DNA from: Ditylenchus dipsaci
Taxonomy: Eukaryota > Nematoda > Chromadorea > Rhabditida > Anguinidae
DNA length: 64,000 bases
NCBI GenBank assembly: GCA_004194705.1
Contig: SADC01001287.1
Location: forward strand, 62,001 to 126,000
Reading direction: 5' to 3'
Of this stretch, positions 1 to 10,438 are shown piece by piece. Below the pieces are notes generated by a model. It saw only the letters and a list, made by a program, of their open reading frames with translations, was not told where the DNA came from and did no database searches. Both the position numbers and the translations under genes were made by a program. The first letter of the stretch is position 1; the number at the start of each line of letters is the position of its first letter.

Positions 1-39
1 GAAGCGTTTTCTTATAACTACAGTTCCGGGGCCCAGGTA

Positions 40-190
40 CCCTAGTTGATGACATTATACTATTTTTAAAAGTTAGACAGAAAAATTTAAAAACACAGAA
101 GAAAGCGCATGAAAAATATTAGCAAGAAAGAAAAAAGTTATTGGTCCCCGCCTTTTCTCCGTGTAACGCACGGGCATGCTCCTTCAAGTG
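40..190. repeat. Degenerate end of a TTAA-type palindromic element
   Basis: The stretch resembles half of the complete palindromic element at 53340-53571: a similar run around GATGACATTATACT, a similar AGACAGAAAA block, then CCGCCTTTTCTCC and a GGGCATGC end. No matching left end or clear TTAA duplication is visible here, so this is a decayed or partial copy. The rest of 1-427 shows no gene. Confidence 0.45.
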
Positions 191-552
191 TTAAGCAAAT
201 TGACTATTCTAAACATGAATCTGTCTAAAAAAAGCTGTATAAAAATGCGGGGTTATCACATCACTTTTATTTTGAAAATTTTGTAGTTTTGCACTTTTTG
301 CCAGATAATTCAGTTAGATACTCTCGTTCGGCTTGTATTACTTTTTCTTTTTCGTCCCCATCTAGGAAATTCATCGTTTCATCTACGGCTATGGAAATGC
401 CCCATGTAAGAAAGATTGGCAGTTCAATACAGTCGACGCTCTCTATAACGACTCTCAAGGACCGGCTAAACCGAGTCGCTATAGAGAGCGTCGTCATAAA
501 GAACGTCGTTTTGACGCAAGTGAGGTGGTTCGTGACCAAATAGCTGTCTTTT

Positions 553-735
553 GGGGTGTACCGAAGAATTTAAAAAAATATTTGCTAAACGGCACATTTG
601 CTAAAAAAACTTTTTGCTAAAAAATTTTTTGCTAAAGGCACATTTGCTAAAATTTCTTTTGCTAAAGTCACATTTGCTAAAAAAAAATTTGCTAAAGGCA
701 TATTTACTAAAATTTCTTTTGTTAACGCGGTTTTG
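553..735. repeat. Tandem TTTGCTAAA array, left arm
   Basis: About eight to ten units of TTTGCTAAA, alternating with short spacers such as GGCACA, GTCACA and poly-A or poly-T. The reverse-complement array (TTTAGCAAA units) is at 2486-2697, so the arrays make up much of the terminal inverted repeats. Confidence 0.85.
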
Positions 736-1063
736 TGGTTCTTATTGCGTCAAAGACACTATCATTTCAACTTTTTTCCTCTTTTTACCTTTTTCTTCAA
801 GTTTTGGGTGGTTTTGTAAATTTTTAAGTTTTTTTTCGAAATTTTTCAAATTGCGTCTGAATCATCCCAAATTTTTTAGGCCATCCATGATTTACCTCAT
901 ACCATCCCAAACTGCTGAAACCACTTCGAGAAAACCCCAGGACCATGAATCGAGGTCTTCTACTAGGGACTGATTGCACCCAGAGGGTTTGATCCAGCAA
1001 CCTTGATAATGAGTATGTGGACCTCTACGCTACTCAAACACTCAAAATTATAATAAAAAATAA

Positions 1064-1170
1064 GGTATGCGCCCATGTGGATTCGAACCATCAACGTCTA
1101 CATCAAGCCTTAGAATCGCTCAGAACTTCACCCAGGGTGACCAGGTAAAACCAAGTGGATCAAAATTTTG
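1064..1170 (-). repeat. tRNA-like (B-box) module
   Basis: On the minus strand a GGTTCGAATCC B-box-like sequence is followed by ACATGGGCGCAT. Upstream is an A-box-like TTACCTGGTCACCCTGGGTG. The same organisation recurs on the plus strand at 2278-2365 beside the related palindrome. It cannot be folded into a credible functional tRNA, so it is called tRNA-derived or tRNA-like only. Confidence 0.45.
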
Positions 1171-1471
1171 GTAAAGGGACGTTTCGTCCTCTTTTTTCAT
1201 TCTAAGATTGCCTTGGTCCCCCTGTTGTTTTTTTTATTTAAGAATATTTTCATTTAATGATTGCCTTGGTCCCCCTGTTGTTTTTAGAAAATTTTTAGAT
1301 TGTGTCCGAACCACCCCAAACCACTCAAAACCACCTCAAGCCACCCAAAACATCCAAAAATGGCCAAAAGCACCCAACACACCCAAAGCCAACCAAAACC
1401 ACCCTAAACCATCCAAAACTACTCCAAATAAAAGTTTTGCGGGAATTGAAATTTTCAGTCTGAATCAATGT

Positions 1472-1790
1472 AACCAAGTGGTCGTCCACTTGGATCAAAT
1501 TTTTTTTTACGTTTTTCATATTCCAAAACCTGATTTCTGGACTGATTCGGGCCCGCTGAAGATGGTTTGATAGTGGTAAAATGCCGTTTTCTCGGGTATT
1601 TTTTGAGTTTTGGGCAATAATTGATTTTGGTAAAACCAATTATTGCCCAATACTCAAAAAATACCCGAGAAAGCGGCATTTTACCACTATCAAACCATCT
1701 TCAGCGGGCCCGAATCAGTCCAAAAACAGGTTTTTGAACCCAAAAATGTGAAAAAAAAATTTTTGATCCAAGTGGACGACCACTTGGTTT
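1472..1790. mobile_element. Palindromic MITE, CCAAGTGG family, copy 1
   Basis: A near-perfect palindrome centred near 1630. Both ends are AACCAAGTGGTCGTCCACTT and its complement, so each terminus is itself a short palindrome. The arms share GAAGATGGTTTGA and GGGCCCGAATCAGTC. Related copies lie at 1958-2277 and 14811-15078. Confidence 0.85.
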
Positions 1791-1879
1791 TAATGGTCCA
1801 GACTCTAGAGAAGGTGCCAGGTGGTGACCCTGCTCACCCTGAGTCTTACTGGTCTTTCACAGAATAGTTTATAATTGTT

Positions 1880-1957
1880 ATTCAAGAAACAATAATGTCT
1901 GTTACCACCAGGATTTGAGCCTGCAACCTCAAAAAGCGATCCTGAGAATCCATGCAC
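1880..1957 (-). repeat. tRNA-like module next to palindrome copy 2
   Basis: Read on the minus strand, GGTTTAGTGCATGG (A-box-like) is followed about 40 bases later by GGCTCAAATCC (B-box-like) and CTGGTGGTAAC. It runs outward from the end of the palindrome. The arrangement is tRNA-like, but the stems do not close well. Confidence 0.5.
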
Positions 1958-2277
1958 TAAACCAAGTGGTCGACCACTTGGATCAAAAATTTTTTTTCGC
2001 ATTTTCGGGTTTCAAACAATTTTTCTGCACTAATTCGACCATGCTGAAGATGGTTTGACAGTTGTAAAATCACGTTTTATCAAAAAAATTTTGAGTTATC
2101 GTGAGTAATTGATTTTGATAAATCAAGAACTTACCATAACTCAAAAATTTCTCTATAAAACGTAATTTTACCAGTGTCAAACCATCTTCAGCATGGTCGA
2201 ATTAGTGCAGAAAAATCGTTTTGGAACTCGAAAACGCGAAAAAAAAAAATCGATCCAAGTGGACGACCACTTGGTTT
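1958..2277. mobile_element. Palindromic MITE, CCAAGTGG family, copy 2
   Basis: Ends are ACCAAGTGGTCGACCACTTG and its complement. The arms share CTGAAGATGGTTTGACAG and CTAATTCGACCATG. tRNA-like modules leave both ends in opposite directions (1880-1957 minus, 2278-2365 plus). Confidence 0.85.
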
Positions 2278-2365
2278 GGTCACACTGGATGAAGTTCTTA
2301 GCGATCCTGAGGGTTGATATAGAGGTTGCTGGTTCGAATCCACCTGGGCGCATACCTTTTTTTAC
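2278..2365 (+). repeat. tRNA-like module at right edge of copy 2
   Basis: Starting in the palindrome end, TTGGTTTGGTCACACTGGAT (A-box-like) is followed by GGTTCGAATCC (B box) and ACCTGGGCGCATACC then a T run, which could act as a Pol III stop. Whether it is transcribed cannot be judged from sequence. Confidence 0.5.
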
Positions 2366-2485
2366 CATAATTTTAGATATAGAAAGACAAGCGTTTGACT
2401 TGGTCACAGGTTCGGTTCCAAGTACCTGCATTTCCTAAACACCCTACGGTCATATTTGTGACACAAAAGGGACCAGAAAAGGCCT

Positions 2486-2697
2486 TTACCAAAAAATTTC
2501 ATTAGCAAATTGCCTTTAGCAAAAAAAAAAATTTAGCAAATGTGACTTTAGCAAAAGAAATTTTAGCAAATGTGACTTTAGCAAAATTTTTTTTAGCAAA
2601 TGTGCCTTTAGCAAATATGTCTTTAGCAAATTTTTTTTAGCAAAAGTTTTTTTAGCAAATGTGCCGTTTAGCAAATATTTTTTTAAATTCTTCGGTA
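2486..2697. repeat. Tandem TTTAGCAAA array, right arm
   Basis: Units of TTTAGCAAA separated by poly-A/T, TGTGACT and TGTGCCT. This is the reverse complement of the array at 553-735 and forms the right arm of the 430-2768 element. Confidence 0.85.
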
Positions 2698-2770
2698 CAC
2701 CCGTCTTTTGCGAGTCGTTATAGGGAGCGGGTCCTTATAAAGAGCGTCGTTATAGAAAGCGTCAACTGTA

Positions 2771-3201
2771 TCTCAAAAGAAAGCGCAATAGAAGCCCGAT
2801 TCTGATGACACCACATTTTTACAAAAGACTGAGAAAACAATTGAAAATCAACATTTATAGCGGAATGGTGAAATATAAGAAGAAATTTTGAGTGCAAATA
2901 TGCATGATTCACACATACTGCCTTTTTCAAAGTTGCTCAGAAAGAGTAGCAGAACACGTTAAACATCACAGAAAAGTTTGGAAAAAATCGTGGTAAGTCG
3001 TTTATCACTTTTTCAGAAAATGTCCTTTAAATTTCAGCTCTATTAAAATATTACGTTTTTCTCTGTATGATAGCTCTCTTTGTAAATTTCGAATGTTCAG
3101 AGTGCTTTTAGAGCATTGCTCTAACAAAAAATCAATAAAGTTCCTGAGGTCACGCACCAGAGCCGGAATGTTGAAAGACGAACTTGTAGTGTGTTCTTTA
3201 G
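2771..3201. other. Intergenic, no gene seen; candidate trans-splice acceptor at its end
   Basis: Nothing coding is evident between the foldback element and the BATH gene. The sequence ends in GTGTTCTTTAG immediately 5' of the presumed first exon. This could be a spliced-leader acceptor or an ordinary 3' splice site. Confidence 0.35.
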
Positions 3202-3219
3202 GTGTCAAATAGCTGCGAC

Positions 3220-5474
3220 ATGAGTGATCGTTCGGAAACTAGTTGCGTCGACCGTTTTGACAGACTAGAAGAGGCTATCAGAAGTCTTGCCACTAAGGAG
3301 CAGATTCAGAAAATTGAGCAATCTATTACGGAGATAAAGCGATCAGTTAGGACAGGGCATACCGGATTAAAGGACAAGCCAAACTCTTCAATGGACTTAG
3401 TTGAAACAGGTAATGTTTTGTGGTGAGTTATGCTTTAATCATTTTTTTAGTGGAAATAAGGAAGTCTTTTCAATTCTCCTTTAAAGCATCTGAATTCGGC
3501 GATACGAAACCTTACCAATTGGAATCTCCTTTTTCGGAAATCGCCGGTGAAAAGTGGTATGTATTTTTAGACGCACAGTCGACCCTCTATAGTGGAGGGG
3601 CGAAAATTGCGTGCCATTTTTTTTCCTTTTGGTCAAAGAGGTAAAAATTTAAATAATTTTTTAATAAGCGCTAACACCATTACATAGTCCTGCCATTTTA
3701 GTTTCTAAGGAGGTATCATTTGTTAAAAGTGTTTTCGAAATGCAGCACAAAAAACTAAAAGTATGAAACAAATCAGGAAATAATTACTTTTTTTTTCTGA
3801 TTTGTTTCAGTTTTAGTTTTTTGTGCTCCATTTTGAAAGCACGTTTCAACAAATAATACCTCTTTAGGAACTAGAATGGCAGAGCTATGTAATGGTGTTA
3901 TCGCTTTTTGAAAAAAATTTAAATTTTTGCTTTTTTGACTAAAAGAAAAAATTTGGCGCGCAATTTTCACCCCTCCTCTATAGTAGTGATGGATAGTGAT
4001 AGTAGTGATGGAAGCGGGACGGGACGGTCCCGAAAGTCCCGTCCCGCCGAAGAAATTTTTGCCAAAGTCCCGTCCCGGTGGTCCCGAACTTTCAGAGTAA
4101 AAGTCCTGGTCCTAATGCTTTTATTAGAAGTCCCGAACGAAACTTTTTCTGGTCCCGGCAGAATTTTTGAAAATTCCCGGTCCCGGTCTCGAAATTTTTT
4201 TCTTAAAAGTCCCGGTAGTCTCATAATTTCAATATTTCCATCACTACTCTATAGTGATCATATGCCATGGCAGACAATTACTCCATAGTGGTCAGTCAAC
4301 TTAAAAATTTAATTCCCAAAGTGGCCACTTTAGATTGTGTTAGAATGAAAATAGAGCGCCTCTTTTGCATCATATATCGCTGTTTAAGGTCCATCTATGT
4401 CTCTTGGGTTCAGCTCCTAAATTTTCTCTGTCTATCCTTTTGCGCTGTTATTGCAAGGAGAATGCAATTATCAACACATCTTTCACGATCAGTTTGCATG
4501 GCGTTGAGAGGATTTACAGAAGAGAGGTGAGTGTGAGGTGTAACTGTTTTCGTAGGATTAATTGCGTGTTGGGGTTCAGTTTACTCATCGCTATCAGAAA
4601 CGTTTCCGGGATTACGATCAGTGCGGCTATGATGACGTGATAACCTTGAAGCACTTAAGTTGAAGAAAGTCAGAAAAATAGCTAATGTCGACTTAATAAT
4701 TTACCAAAACATCGATGCAAGGTTAGGTTCCTTTCATAATTCCACGCATGCTGTGCATTTATGATATCCACCTTTTCAGGCAGCAAAGCATTGAACTCGT
4801 AGACAGGTTTTGCGATCCAGCTTCGTTTACTTCTGACTGCGTACTTCTGATTGATGACAAAAAGATTCACGTCAATAAAGGGGTATTTCAGTTGCTGAAG
4901 GGGACTTTTTTCCCATGAAACCCATTCTAGTTTCTTTCCGTGCACTCAAAATTCTTCAATGAGCTTTTCAATCAAGACTTCGGTGAGAAGAAAAGTGATG
5001 AAGTGATGATAAAGGTCATGACAGATCTGGACGCCGGTCAATTTTGTCAACTTCTGCATGTGATCTATCCAAGCAGGTCGAGGGAGACGGTGACATGTTG
5101 ATTTTACCATAACTTACGTGATTTCCAACCAATGAGTATTCTTACTTCAGATAACAATGTGGAAACTCTGTTGAATATGGCTGATCGTTTTGGTGTTGAT
5201 GCCGTGCTTGATCAATGTGAACAATTTCTGATGGGTTCTAATGGTTGCTTCTCTTATGCTAAGAAGATGCTGATCGCCGAAAAGTATGGCTTCACAAAGT
5301 TACTGGTTTGTTTCTTCTTTTTCATGATAGTTGAGTTTATCATTTAGTTTACAGGATCTGTGCGTCAATGAGTACACATCTGCTGAAGGCTCGGAAAGGT
5401 TGATAAAGGAGCCAGAATATGCTGCGCTTAGTGACAGAATAATTCGAATGCTGTATGAAAAGGAACAATCGTAA
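3220..5474 (+). CDS. BATH-type protein: coiled coil, MATH and BTB domains
   Basis: Proposed exons: 3220-3409, 3451-3556, an unresolved MATH exon ending 4526, 4580-4721, 4780-4882, 4931-5096, 5151-5305 and 5355-5474. Exon 1 (start ATG 3220) gives a heptad-like stretch (RLEEAIRSLATKEQIQKIEQ). Exon 2 begins a MATH domain (SFQFSFKASEF). Exons ending 4526 and starting 4580 give the MATH C-terminus (THRYQKRFRDYDQCGYDDVI). The BTB domain reads DKKIHVNKG, LSVHSKFFNELF, IYPSRSRETV and LLNMADRFGVDAVLDQCEQF, with a typical C-terminal helix region. BTB proteins of this kind are usually substrate adaptors for Cullin-3 ubiquitin ligases, and the family is greatly expanded in nematodes. The 4580-4721 exon needs one extra base near 4640 to stay open, and a palindromic MITE (3577-3990) sits between the two MATH parts. 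The gene is either lightly damaged or affected by an assembly indel. AATAAA lies at 5570. Confidence 0.75.
3577..3990. mobile_element. Palindromic MITE with CTCTATAG ends
   Basis: Arms of about 200 bp mirror each other around 3785. The left arm is CCCTCTATAGTGGAGGGGCG...AATTGCG; the right arm is CGCAATTTTCACCCCTCC then CTATAG. It separates MATH exon 2 of the BATH gene from the later MATH coding sequence, so it most likely sits in an enlarged intron. Confidence 0.8.
4010..4235. repeat. Degenerate GTCCCG/CCCGTCCCG repeat
   Basis: GTCCCG-type words recur about every 10-25 bases (GGGACGGTCCCG, AAGTCCCGTCCCG, GGTCCCGG). Flanking CTATAGTAGTGAT and ATCACTACTCTATAG pieces are inverted, suggesting a small separate element beside the palindrome in the same intron. 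Confidence 0.6.
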
Positions 5475-5569
5475 ATGTCCATATTTAATCTTCTCACAAT
5501 GTCACTTATTAGTCTACCACTGTCACTTATTAGTCTACCACTTTCAATTGTCTTATGCTACAATGCTTG

Positions 5570-5575
5570 AATAAA
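5570..5575 (+). promoter_or_regulatory. Polyadenylation signal of the BATH gene
   Basis: AATAAA about 95 bases after the stop codon of the BATH reading frame. Confidence 0.5.
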
Positions 5576-5936
5576 CAAGTTTTCAGTCCTAATTTCGACT
5601 CTTTTTGGGGGTCAAATATCACACCTAGTCGGTGATATCCAGTGCTGTTTTTTTCGAGGACTCTACTGAGAGATTCTTTTAAGGGTTTTGTAAAGCAAGC
5701 CGAGGTTGTGTTTTAAAGTGCTGCTCATATGTCCAGGTCCTTAGCAAAATTGCGGAGAACGAGCTAACCGAAGTTGCCGAAAAAGCATGATACGGAGTTT
5801 TTAGCCTTTTTGAGTCTGTCTTGTTATATGAAATTTCGACGCTACTGTAATATACAACCGCCACCTGTAGGTAAAATGGCCTGAAAATGGCCTGGTGCCC
5901 CCCCCCCCCGTCAGAAATTCCTGCGTACGCCACTGT

Positions 5937-6112
5937 GTCTAAGGTAAGTGAGTGCGCGCATCTCTATCTCTCAAGCCCCTGCGCCCCCTTCGGGGCTTGA
6001 GGGCTTGGAGTTGAGATGCTCACACCCACATACCTTAGACACAAATCACTCGAAAGTGGCTCTGGATGCATGAAAAAGCATGCATACCAGAGTTTATTTA
6101 TGCGGTAGTCCC
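5937..6112. repeat. Dispersed hairpin element, copy 1
   Basis: The left arm GTCTAAGGTAAGTGAGTGCG pairs with GCTCACACCCACATACCTTAGAC (in inverse), around a GC-rich loop. It is followed by a second small hairpin (CTGGATGCATGAAAAAGCATGCATACCAG). Related copies are at 11104-11285, 34397-34567, 47401-47583 and, as a half, 59349-59420. Confidence 0.8.
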
Positions 6113-6500
6113 CAGTATTCAAAACCATGTTTAACATCTTCTTGTTAGTGGCCCTGTGCGATTAGTGGCCCCTTTATTCCCTTCCCTCCAACACAGCCCT
6201 TATTCCCTTTGAAATTCAAAAGGCGCCAATTAGAAATTAAAAAAAAATATTTTTTCAAATTTTTCGAAAATTTTATTTTGATAATAATTTTTGTCGGATC
6301 AGATCGATCTGATCTTTGCCAACCCCTGCCTATTTCTAAGACAAATAGGACCGAATTCTCATCCTTGATGTAAATCGTAAATCAAAGACACGTTTGTGAA
6401 TCACAAGTTGTCGTAATTAACGATACCCAAACATTGTAAAACTAGCAAAACCGGCGCCACGGGCGCATTAAAATTTGAGTAAATTTATTCTCAACAATTT
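6113..6500. other. Non-coding; repeat arm continuing the hairpin element
   Basis: The stretch up to about 6235 (CCTTTATTCCCTTCC, CAAAAGGCGCCAATT) matches the arms of the larger palindrome at 10720-11600 and the half copy at 35640-35870. The remainder is AT-rich with no gene seen. Confidence 0.5.
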
Positions 6501-6524
6501 TATTTTAGAAAATTATTCCGCCGC

Positions 6525-6815
6525 CGGGCACCAGCACTTGAGCACCAGCACCTGGATACCACCACCTGGAGCCCTCACCTGAGTACTACCACATGGGTAC
6601 AACCGCCTCGACACCACCGCCTGGGTGACACCACCTGGATATCTGGAAACCACCACCTGCGTGACATTACCTGGATAAATGGTCACCATTACCTGGATAC
6701 CTGGGCACCACCACCTAGACACCACCACTTGGGCACCACCACCGGAGTACCACCACCTGGGTAACACCATATAAATACCAATTCCTAGGTACCGCCACCT
6801 AGGTTATCCTGAGTA
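6525..6815. repeat. Degenerate minisatellite, ACCACCTGGGTACC type
   Basis: About 20 imperfect units of ACCACCTGG(A/G)TAC. The long open frame on the minus strand (6513-6770) is only the translated repeat. Similar degenerate units occur at 15183-15262 and 18365-18600. Confidence 0.8.
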
Positions 6816-7622
6816 GGGTTGCAAAACACGATAGGAACGAGGGTTTGAACGCAAAATCCGACCCCTCTAATTTAGAGAGCAAAAAAAACGTTTTTGAGAA
6901 GCAACTTTAATTATACGTGTTAGTGCTTGAAAGCATGCTAAGATGTTGTACTTTAGTGTTCCGGTGAGATATCGGAAATAGCCTCCTTTTTGAAGTATCC
7001 ATGGTAATATTATACATCTTTTAGCTATTCCAAGCATGAGTGGTACGCCTACAGCTAAAAGAGCTAGACGAACGAAGGTAGGAAATTAGTGTTCTTTTAC
7101 TCCATTCATGTCATGTTCGTCTGTAAGGATGTTAAGTGCGCGCAATACTCACAAGTCTGGCACAACTGGTTTAAGGTATGTCATTTTTAGACTTGTCAAG
7201 TATTTTACATTGGTTTTTCTTGATTGTATGCAGAAAACACATGGGGAATCATGACAGCAGCAGGACAGTGTCACAGGAGAATATGAAAGAAGCTCTGTCC
7301 AAGTTCGTCATCGCTTCAGGGCAGCCAGTAGGTGTGGTAGATGATCTTCGCTTTGTCGATTTCCGGCTCTTTCGGATGCTTGCATAATTGCCTTTTGTTT
7401 TCTAGTTGTCATTATCCTATTGACCTTTATATGTTCAACATTGATTCCTACGAGGCTAAATCAAGACAGAGCGCTAAAGTTTTTCTTCCGTCCCGTGACA
7501 CATTGAAGAAAAGAATAGATGAAAGGTTGAACGGAGCGAAAGAAGAGGTGGTATCAAAGCTGGAGCTGCTGAAGTTACATGGTGGAGGAATAACGCTGGA
7601 CTTTGCCAAGAAGGGTGTTGAC

Positions 7623-8746
7623 CAGTGTTGTTCCGGCGCCGGCGCTACCCCGGGAAAAAACAGCGCCAGGCCGGCGCTCGGCGCCGGCGCTAAAAGTTTT
7701 CGTCCCGGCGCTGGTCCCGGCGCCGTTTTTTGAACGGTTATGGCGCCGGCGCTGTTTCTAAAATTTAACAGCCTAATATTGAGAAAGACAATTATTCTTA
7801 ATTTTAAACTAAATTATCAGAAGTTTTGTGCTGCAATTTCTCTCATTTCTTTAAATCTTTTATTTATTTTCTTTAATTTTTCAGTTTATTTTGGTAACAT
7901 AACCAGGGTATCATATGCTATTGTTGAAAAAGTAATTCACACAACTTTTATTTTCACAAGACTAATATGGATTACCTATTCCTTTCATGAACTTCCCTTT
8001 CTCTAATAACTCCACCTCATGTGGACTTATTAAAAAAAATACAGGGTGTTTCGAGAAATCCACAAGATTTGAAATGGCTATAACTTGTTTTCGAGACCGA
8101 ATTTCTAATTTCTGTTTCCTTCAACCATTTTCTCTTGACGGGCAATTCATTTGGTGTATAATGTCAAAAAAACGATTTTCGCTTGGTCCCTTTGTGGTCC
8201 TGGTCTGTGGGCGGCTAGATGGCTTAAACCCGAGACCGCAGGGGGACCAAGCGAAAATCATACTTTTGACATTATATATTTAACGAAATTGCCCGTCAAG
8301 AGAAAACGATTATTGAAAACAGAAATTCGTTCTAGAAAAAAATTATAGCCATCTCAAATTCTGCAGATTTCTTAAAACACCCCGTATTTCAAAATTCACT
8401 CATGATGAGAATTAATAGAGGAAATATAAACGGTATGCTGCTAATCGATATAGATAACGAATAATTATTATCACTTTCACTGTAAAGAACATACTGTTGA
8501 AAAAATAAGAATTTTTCATGAAATTTACAGCAAAAGCAAAATTATCAAGCCGGCGCCGGCGTCGGCGCTGCCATGAACGCCGGCGCTGGCGCCGGCGCTG
8601 GGGCATTTTTTCAAAAGAGGTCGGCGCCGGCGCCGGAGCCAAAATTTTTTATAGGAGGCGCTCGGCATTGGCGCTGGGGCCTTTTTTCAGAAAGGGTCGG
8701 TGCCGGCGCTGGCGCCAGCGCCGATCCCGGCGCTGGAACAACACTG
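7623..8746. mobile_element. Non-autonomous hAT-like element with GGCGCC-rich ends
   Basis: Termini are perfect inverted repeats CAGTGTTGTTCC...GGAACAACACTG, flanked by the 8-base target duplication GTGTTGAC (7615-7622 and 8747-8754). CAGTG-type ends and 8-bp duplications are hAT hallmarks. Both subterminal regions are crowded with GGCGCC and GCCGGCGC words in an otherwise AT-rich region. The middle holds a separate TA-flanked palindrome (8042-8384). ORFs inside are translations of the GC-rich repeats. Confidence 0.9.
8042..8384. mobile_element. TA-flanked palindrome nested in the hAT-like element
   Basis: The left end TA-CAGGGTGTTTCGAGAAATC mirrors GATTTCTTAAAACACCCCG-TA. Arms converge near 8215, around CGCTTGGTCCC and GGGACCAAGCG. 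Homologues: 19022-19361 (same host element) and, with the same core but diverged ends, 37381-37719. Confidence 0.85.
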
Positions 8747-9499
8747 GTGTTGACCAGATCACTATGACTGGTCATTTCATCGACAAGCATTGGTACGTTA
8801 TTCATTACTTTCAAATATGCCTTCTTAATGTCACTTTTTGTTAAGGTGAAGCACGATTTTGTTCCATCATGCTCTCCTGTTGAAGCTGGCTCAAAGAAGA
8901 CAAGTCGCTTTGTGCAAGAACTTGTCAGCCAAGAACTTTCCGAACTAAGAATTAGCCGGCATGAGCTTGGGATTATGAAAAGGTACATTGCAATTACAGT
9001 ATACTTATTCCTTATATTATTCCTTATATTATTTGCCGATTTCAGATGAAGAAGATGGTCCAAGATTACGCTTAACAGAGAATGATTAACAATCCAGGAG
9101 CTCTATTTGATTTCTTGCCGACTGCACTATCGGAAGCAGAGCTAAACATGTATTCACTCACACCGCCGTGCTCTGATTCTTTGAACTTTTGGAGACAGTA
9201 TGAGTCGGTATGCCAGTTGCTAAACAATATTTTTTCATATATGCTTTTTCAGATGTTTCCTCGTCTTTCTGTTCTTGCGAGGCTTCTATTTGGATGGCAG
9301 CCATCATCAGCCCCGAGTGAGCGGGCTTTCAAAAAACTCAGATGCATCGTTAGGAGTTTCACCAGGACTCGACTTCAGCCGGCAAGAATTGCGTCACTAA
9401 TTCATCTACGATCTTTTTTCTTGACGGTGTCATTTAATTGTTTCGTTCATTCTGATGGTATCTGTTATTACAAATTAAACTGTGTTAAGGAAAATTTCG

Positions 9500-10438
9500 C
9501 TTAACTGTACAATTAACACGGCATAACGGAGGTTATATCCGTGCTAAGCGCGAAGAATCGGCCTAGTAGGTGAAAAAATGTGGTAGAATAGTTACTATAA
9601 AATATTCGATAAAAATTTTATCGAATTTTTTGTCGATTTTTATCGAATTCAGAAACATGCGTGACGCCATAAATTTTATCTATTTTTAGCAATTTTATCG
9701 ATTTTGACAATCATGAACGAGAGGTGAACTGCTGTTCGGGAAAAAGATGAGGGTTCAAATTTCCGTAAAGGCACACTGTATTTACTTTATCTATTTTTTA
9801 TTAAGTTCACTGACTACGAGTTCTAAAAACCATCGAGCTATAGATCGCGACTATTTTAAGCAGTGTCAGCAAATGCCCTAATTTCTTGATTTATGATTTG
9901 ACGGTAATGACAAAATTGTGAAGGGTGGCATGGAATTGGACATCGTTGGGTGTTTTTTGATTTAGAGCTATAAGTAAATATTACTTTCTTCTAAGTTTGA
10001 TAGCTCAAATGTAAGATGAGAATAATAGCTACATTCTTGTATATGAAACGTGTGACTTATAGAAAAAAAATCAGATAATATCAGTTAAACCAGTCAAAGA
10101 AAACCCAAACCCATCGATTTTCACAAATTTAGCCGATTTTGTCCCGTAAATAAGCTCCAGTAGGTGTGTAACCCCGTGATGATAATCTTTTGGAATAGCC
10201 AAGAGTGTGAGCATCATTTCAACACCAAACTCGTAAATAAAATAAGATGAAAAAATAAGACGTGCAGCCAGTGGTAGTCGAACTTGTGACCTAGACGATG
10301 CGTATACACAACCCTATATGTATAAGGTTGCCCGCTCCCTTTAATTGTATAGTAGTTACTCTAAGATACTATCGTAATTAATGTAATATGTCATTGCATT
10401 TTCGCATGACTTACTTATTCTTAAACCAGATAAATATA
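9500..10438. other. No gene seen; two weak tRNA-like pieces
   Basis: AT-rich sequence with no convincing coding frame. Short B-box-like matches occur at about 9750-9775 (GGGTTCAAATTTCC) and, on the minus strand, 10262-10345 (AAGTTCGACTACCACTGG). Confidence 0.3.

Larger units (their letters stand above)
430..2768. mobile_element. TA-flanked foldback element with TTTGCTAAA-repeat arms
   Basis: The left end reads TA-CAGTCGACGCTCTCTATAA (from 430). The right end is its near complement, ending AGAAAGCGTCAACTG-TA (2768), so a TA target duplication flanks the element (428-429 and 2769-2770). The inverted arms run roughly 430-735 and 2486-2768, and both contain a GGTGTACCGAAGAATTT block. Inside lie two related palindromes (1472-1790 and 1958-2277) and tRNA-like modules. 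No transposase is visible. CAGT ends plus TA suggest mobilisation by a Tc1/mariner-type enzyme, which is inference. Confidence 0.8.
7036..9475 (+). pseudogene. Decayed hAT transposase gene split by a nested element
   Basis: Pieces in order: a lysine/arginine-rich start (MSGTPTAKRARRTK, 7036-7077); a remnant BED finger (KCAQYSQVWHNWFK with HMGNH, 7128-7300) in which the second cysteine is tyrosine; LSKFVIASGQPVGVVDD; FLPSRDTLKKRIDERLNG (to 7622); after the insertion MTGHFIDKHW and a helical segment to about 8983; then the C-terminal hATC dimerisation region (FPRLSVLARLLFGWQPSSAP, SERAFKKLRC, 9251-9410). These match the domain order of hAT (Ac-like) transposases. The frame is broken between exons 2 and 3 and by a stop after FRMLA, and most of the central catalytic region is missing. 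It is therefore non-functional. The reading frame resumes exactly across the 7623-8746 insertion. Confidence 0.8.

Noticed and set aside
430..735. CRISPR array
   Set aside because: Repeats are short, directly adjacent and mirrored at the other end of the element; the genome is eukaryotic.
7623..8746. Alanine/glycine- and arginine-rich ORFs as genes
   Set aside because: They are translations of the GGCGCC repeats on both strands and lack any other coding feature.
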